DNA from: Mantis religiosa
Lineage: Eukaryota > Arthropoda > Insecta > Mantodea > Mantidae
Length of the DNA: 64,000 bases
Direction: 5' to 3'
NCBI GenBank assembly: GCA_030765055.1
Contig: CM060950.1
Span: 18,832,729 to 18,896,728, forward strand
Shown piece after piece: positions 63,321 through 64,000 of this stretch. The translations under genes were made by a program, and so were the position numbers. Every line of letters begins with the position of its first letter. Position 1 is the stretch's first letter. The notes beneath the pieces are model-generated. The model worked only from the letters and a program-made list of their open reading frames with translations. It searched no databases and was not told where the DNA came from.

Positions 63321-64000
63321 GCACACTTGTTTTACTGCGACGCCTCTTATCATTAAATTATGCTCCGGCTCTTACTCAAACTGACGGGAATGCAGCACCG
63401 AAATTGGCTAAAAATATGTGGAAAAATAATATTTTAGTTTTTAAGCTAATAAAATACTTCGATCCTTACAGTATCATAATCCAACTAAATTTATGAGTTT
63501 CAAGCATTTAAGTACCTTCACATGACAATTTAACTGCCCGTGTGCACCTGCATGCCTGCCCTTGGATTCACAGAAATCTGTCATTTGAGTTCGATTGAAT
63601 GTACTAAATTAATACATTTGAAATTAGCGGGCAAAGTCTCTGGTGGAATTTTGTGTGTTGGTATGATGGTTATTTCTTACAATATGTGGCACCATGGAAA
63701 CAAAACACTGGCTGCAAACATTGGAAGCAAATGGTAATGTTTATTATTTTGCTTTTGTGTGAGTTTCTAACGGTCGGGATTTTCTTGTGTTTCTCGTTAA
63801 ACTACATACTGGTTATATATAACTGATGAGTTTTAGTATTTATAAAGGTGTTTAATACATCAAAACGTACATATAACTTATATAGGTTATAGGTAAAACA
63901 TTCTTTGAAACAACTGACCTTCTGTTGACTGTGTACATAGTTAGGATCATGAATAGGCTAAACGATACATGGGAAGAAACACCTAAACATAACACAACAA
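63321..64000. other. No recognisable feature
   Basis: AT-rich sequence to the window edge; a 65-codon + frame at 63540-63737 has no known motif. Confidence 0.4.

Noticed and set aside
1..64000. CRISPR arrays, phage or bacterial operons, viral genes
   Set aside because: No direct-repeat/spacer arrays, no ribosome-binding-site-led gene runs, and no viral gene was recognised; the repeats and splice-like signals are those of an animal genome.

Overview
This window looks like repeat-rich, AT-rich intergenic or intronic DNA from an animal nuclear genome, most likely an insect. A large-genome hemimetabolous insect such as a cockroach or termite is my guess from the mix of repeats, not something the sequence proves. 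I see no bacterial-style operon, no intact host protein-coding gene, no rRNA and no CRISPR array. Almost everything that can be identified is a mobile element in some state of decay.

The main players are Penelope-like elements (PLEs: reverse transcriptase plus GIY-YIG endonuclease). They lie at 1-205, 10816-12204 (+), 12243-13290 (-), 21933-22960 (an inverted pair), 36640-41157 (a + fragment, then a - and + pair) and 54320-55015 (+). Just past the coding end of most copies I can fold a hammerhead self-cleaving ribozyme. Four positions have all core bases: 12243-12286 (-), the inverted pair 21962-22007 / 22863-22912, and the pair 39010-39056 / 41066-41112 counted as one locus. Three more are mutated. 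In three copies the ORF stop codon is the TGA of the ribozyme core CUGA.

DNA transposons: a hAT-type MITE (8583-8922); a P-superfamily element with a THAP domain, 30-bp inverted ends and an exact 8-bp target duplication (41610-42979); a mariner with perfect 23-bp inverted ends (43174-44473); a decayed second mariner (about 55440-55950); and an internally deleted Tc1/mariner-superfamily transposase (50003-50535) next to a 96-bp repeat present twice directly and once inverted. Non-LTR elements: a degraded Jockey-like element (about 9550-10812) abutting a PLE, two 3' ends at 16100-16870, a longer RT fragment at 50852-51996, and an insertion with a 14-bp target duplication and a 3' hairpin at 46326-46682. 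LTR element: a Ty3/gypsy integrase C-terminus at 37700-38060 (-).

At least six tRNA-derived SINE families are scattered through the window. Family A has the motif CTAGTGGTTTACCGG and often occurs as head-to-head inverted pairs. Family B has the motif GAGGTCCCGAGTTCGAATC and about ten copies. Family C is of the GACCGAGCGG type. Family D has GGCCCCGTAGCTCAGTCGG and a poly-A tail. Families E and F have two copies each.

Possible host signals are weak: a Myb/SANT-like DNA-binding ORF (25289-25507, -), candidate 5' exons with consensus splice donors on the minus strand at 34687-35300, a conserved-frame exon-like inverted repeat at 955-2165, and a few unrecognised ORFs. Long stretches (for example 5715-8260, 18090-20130, 20350-21930, 31230-34680) show nothing I can name.
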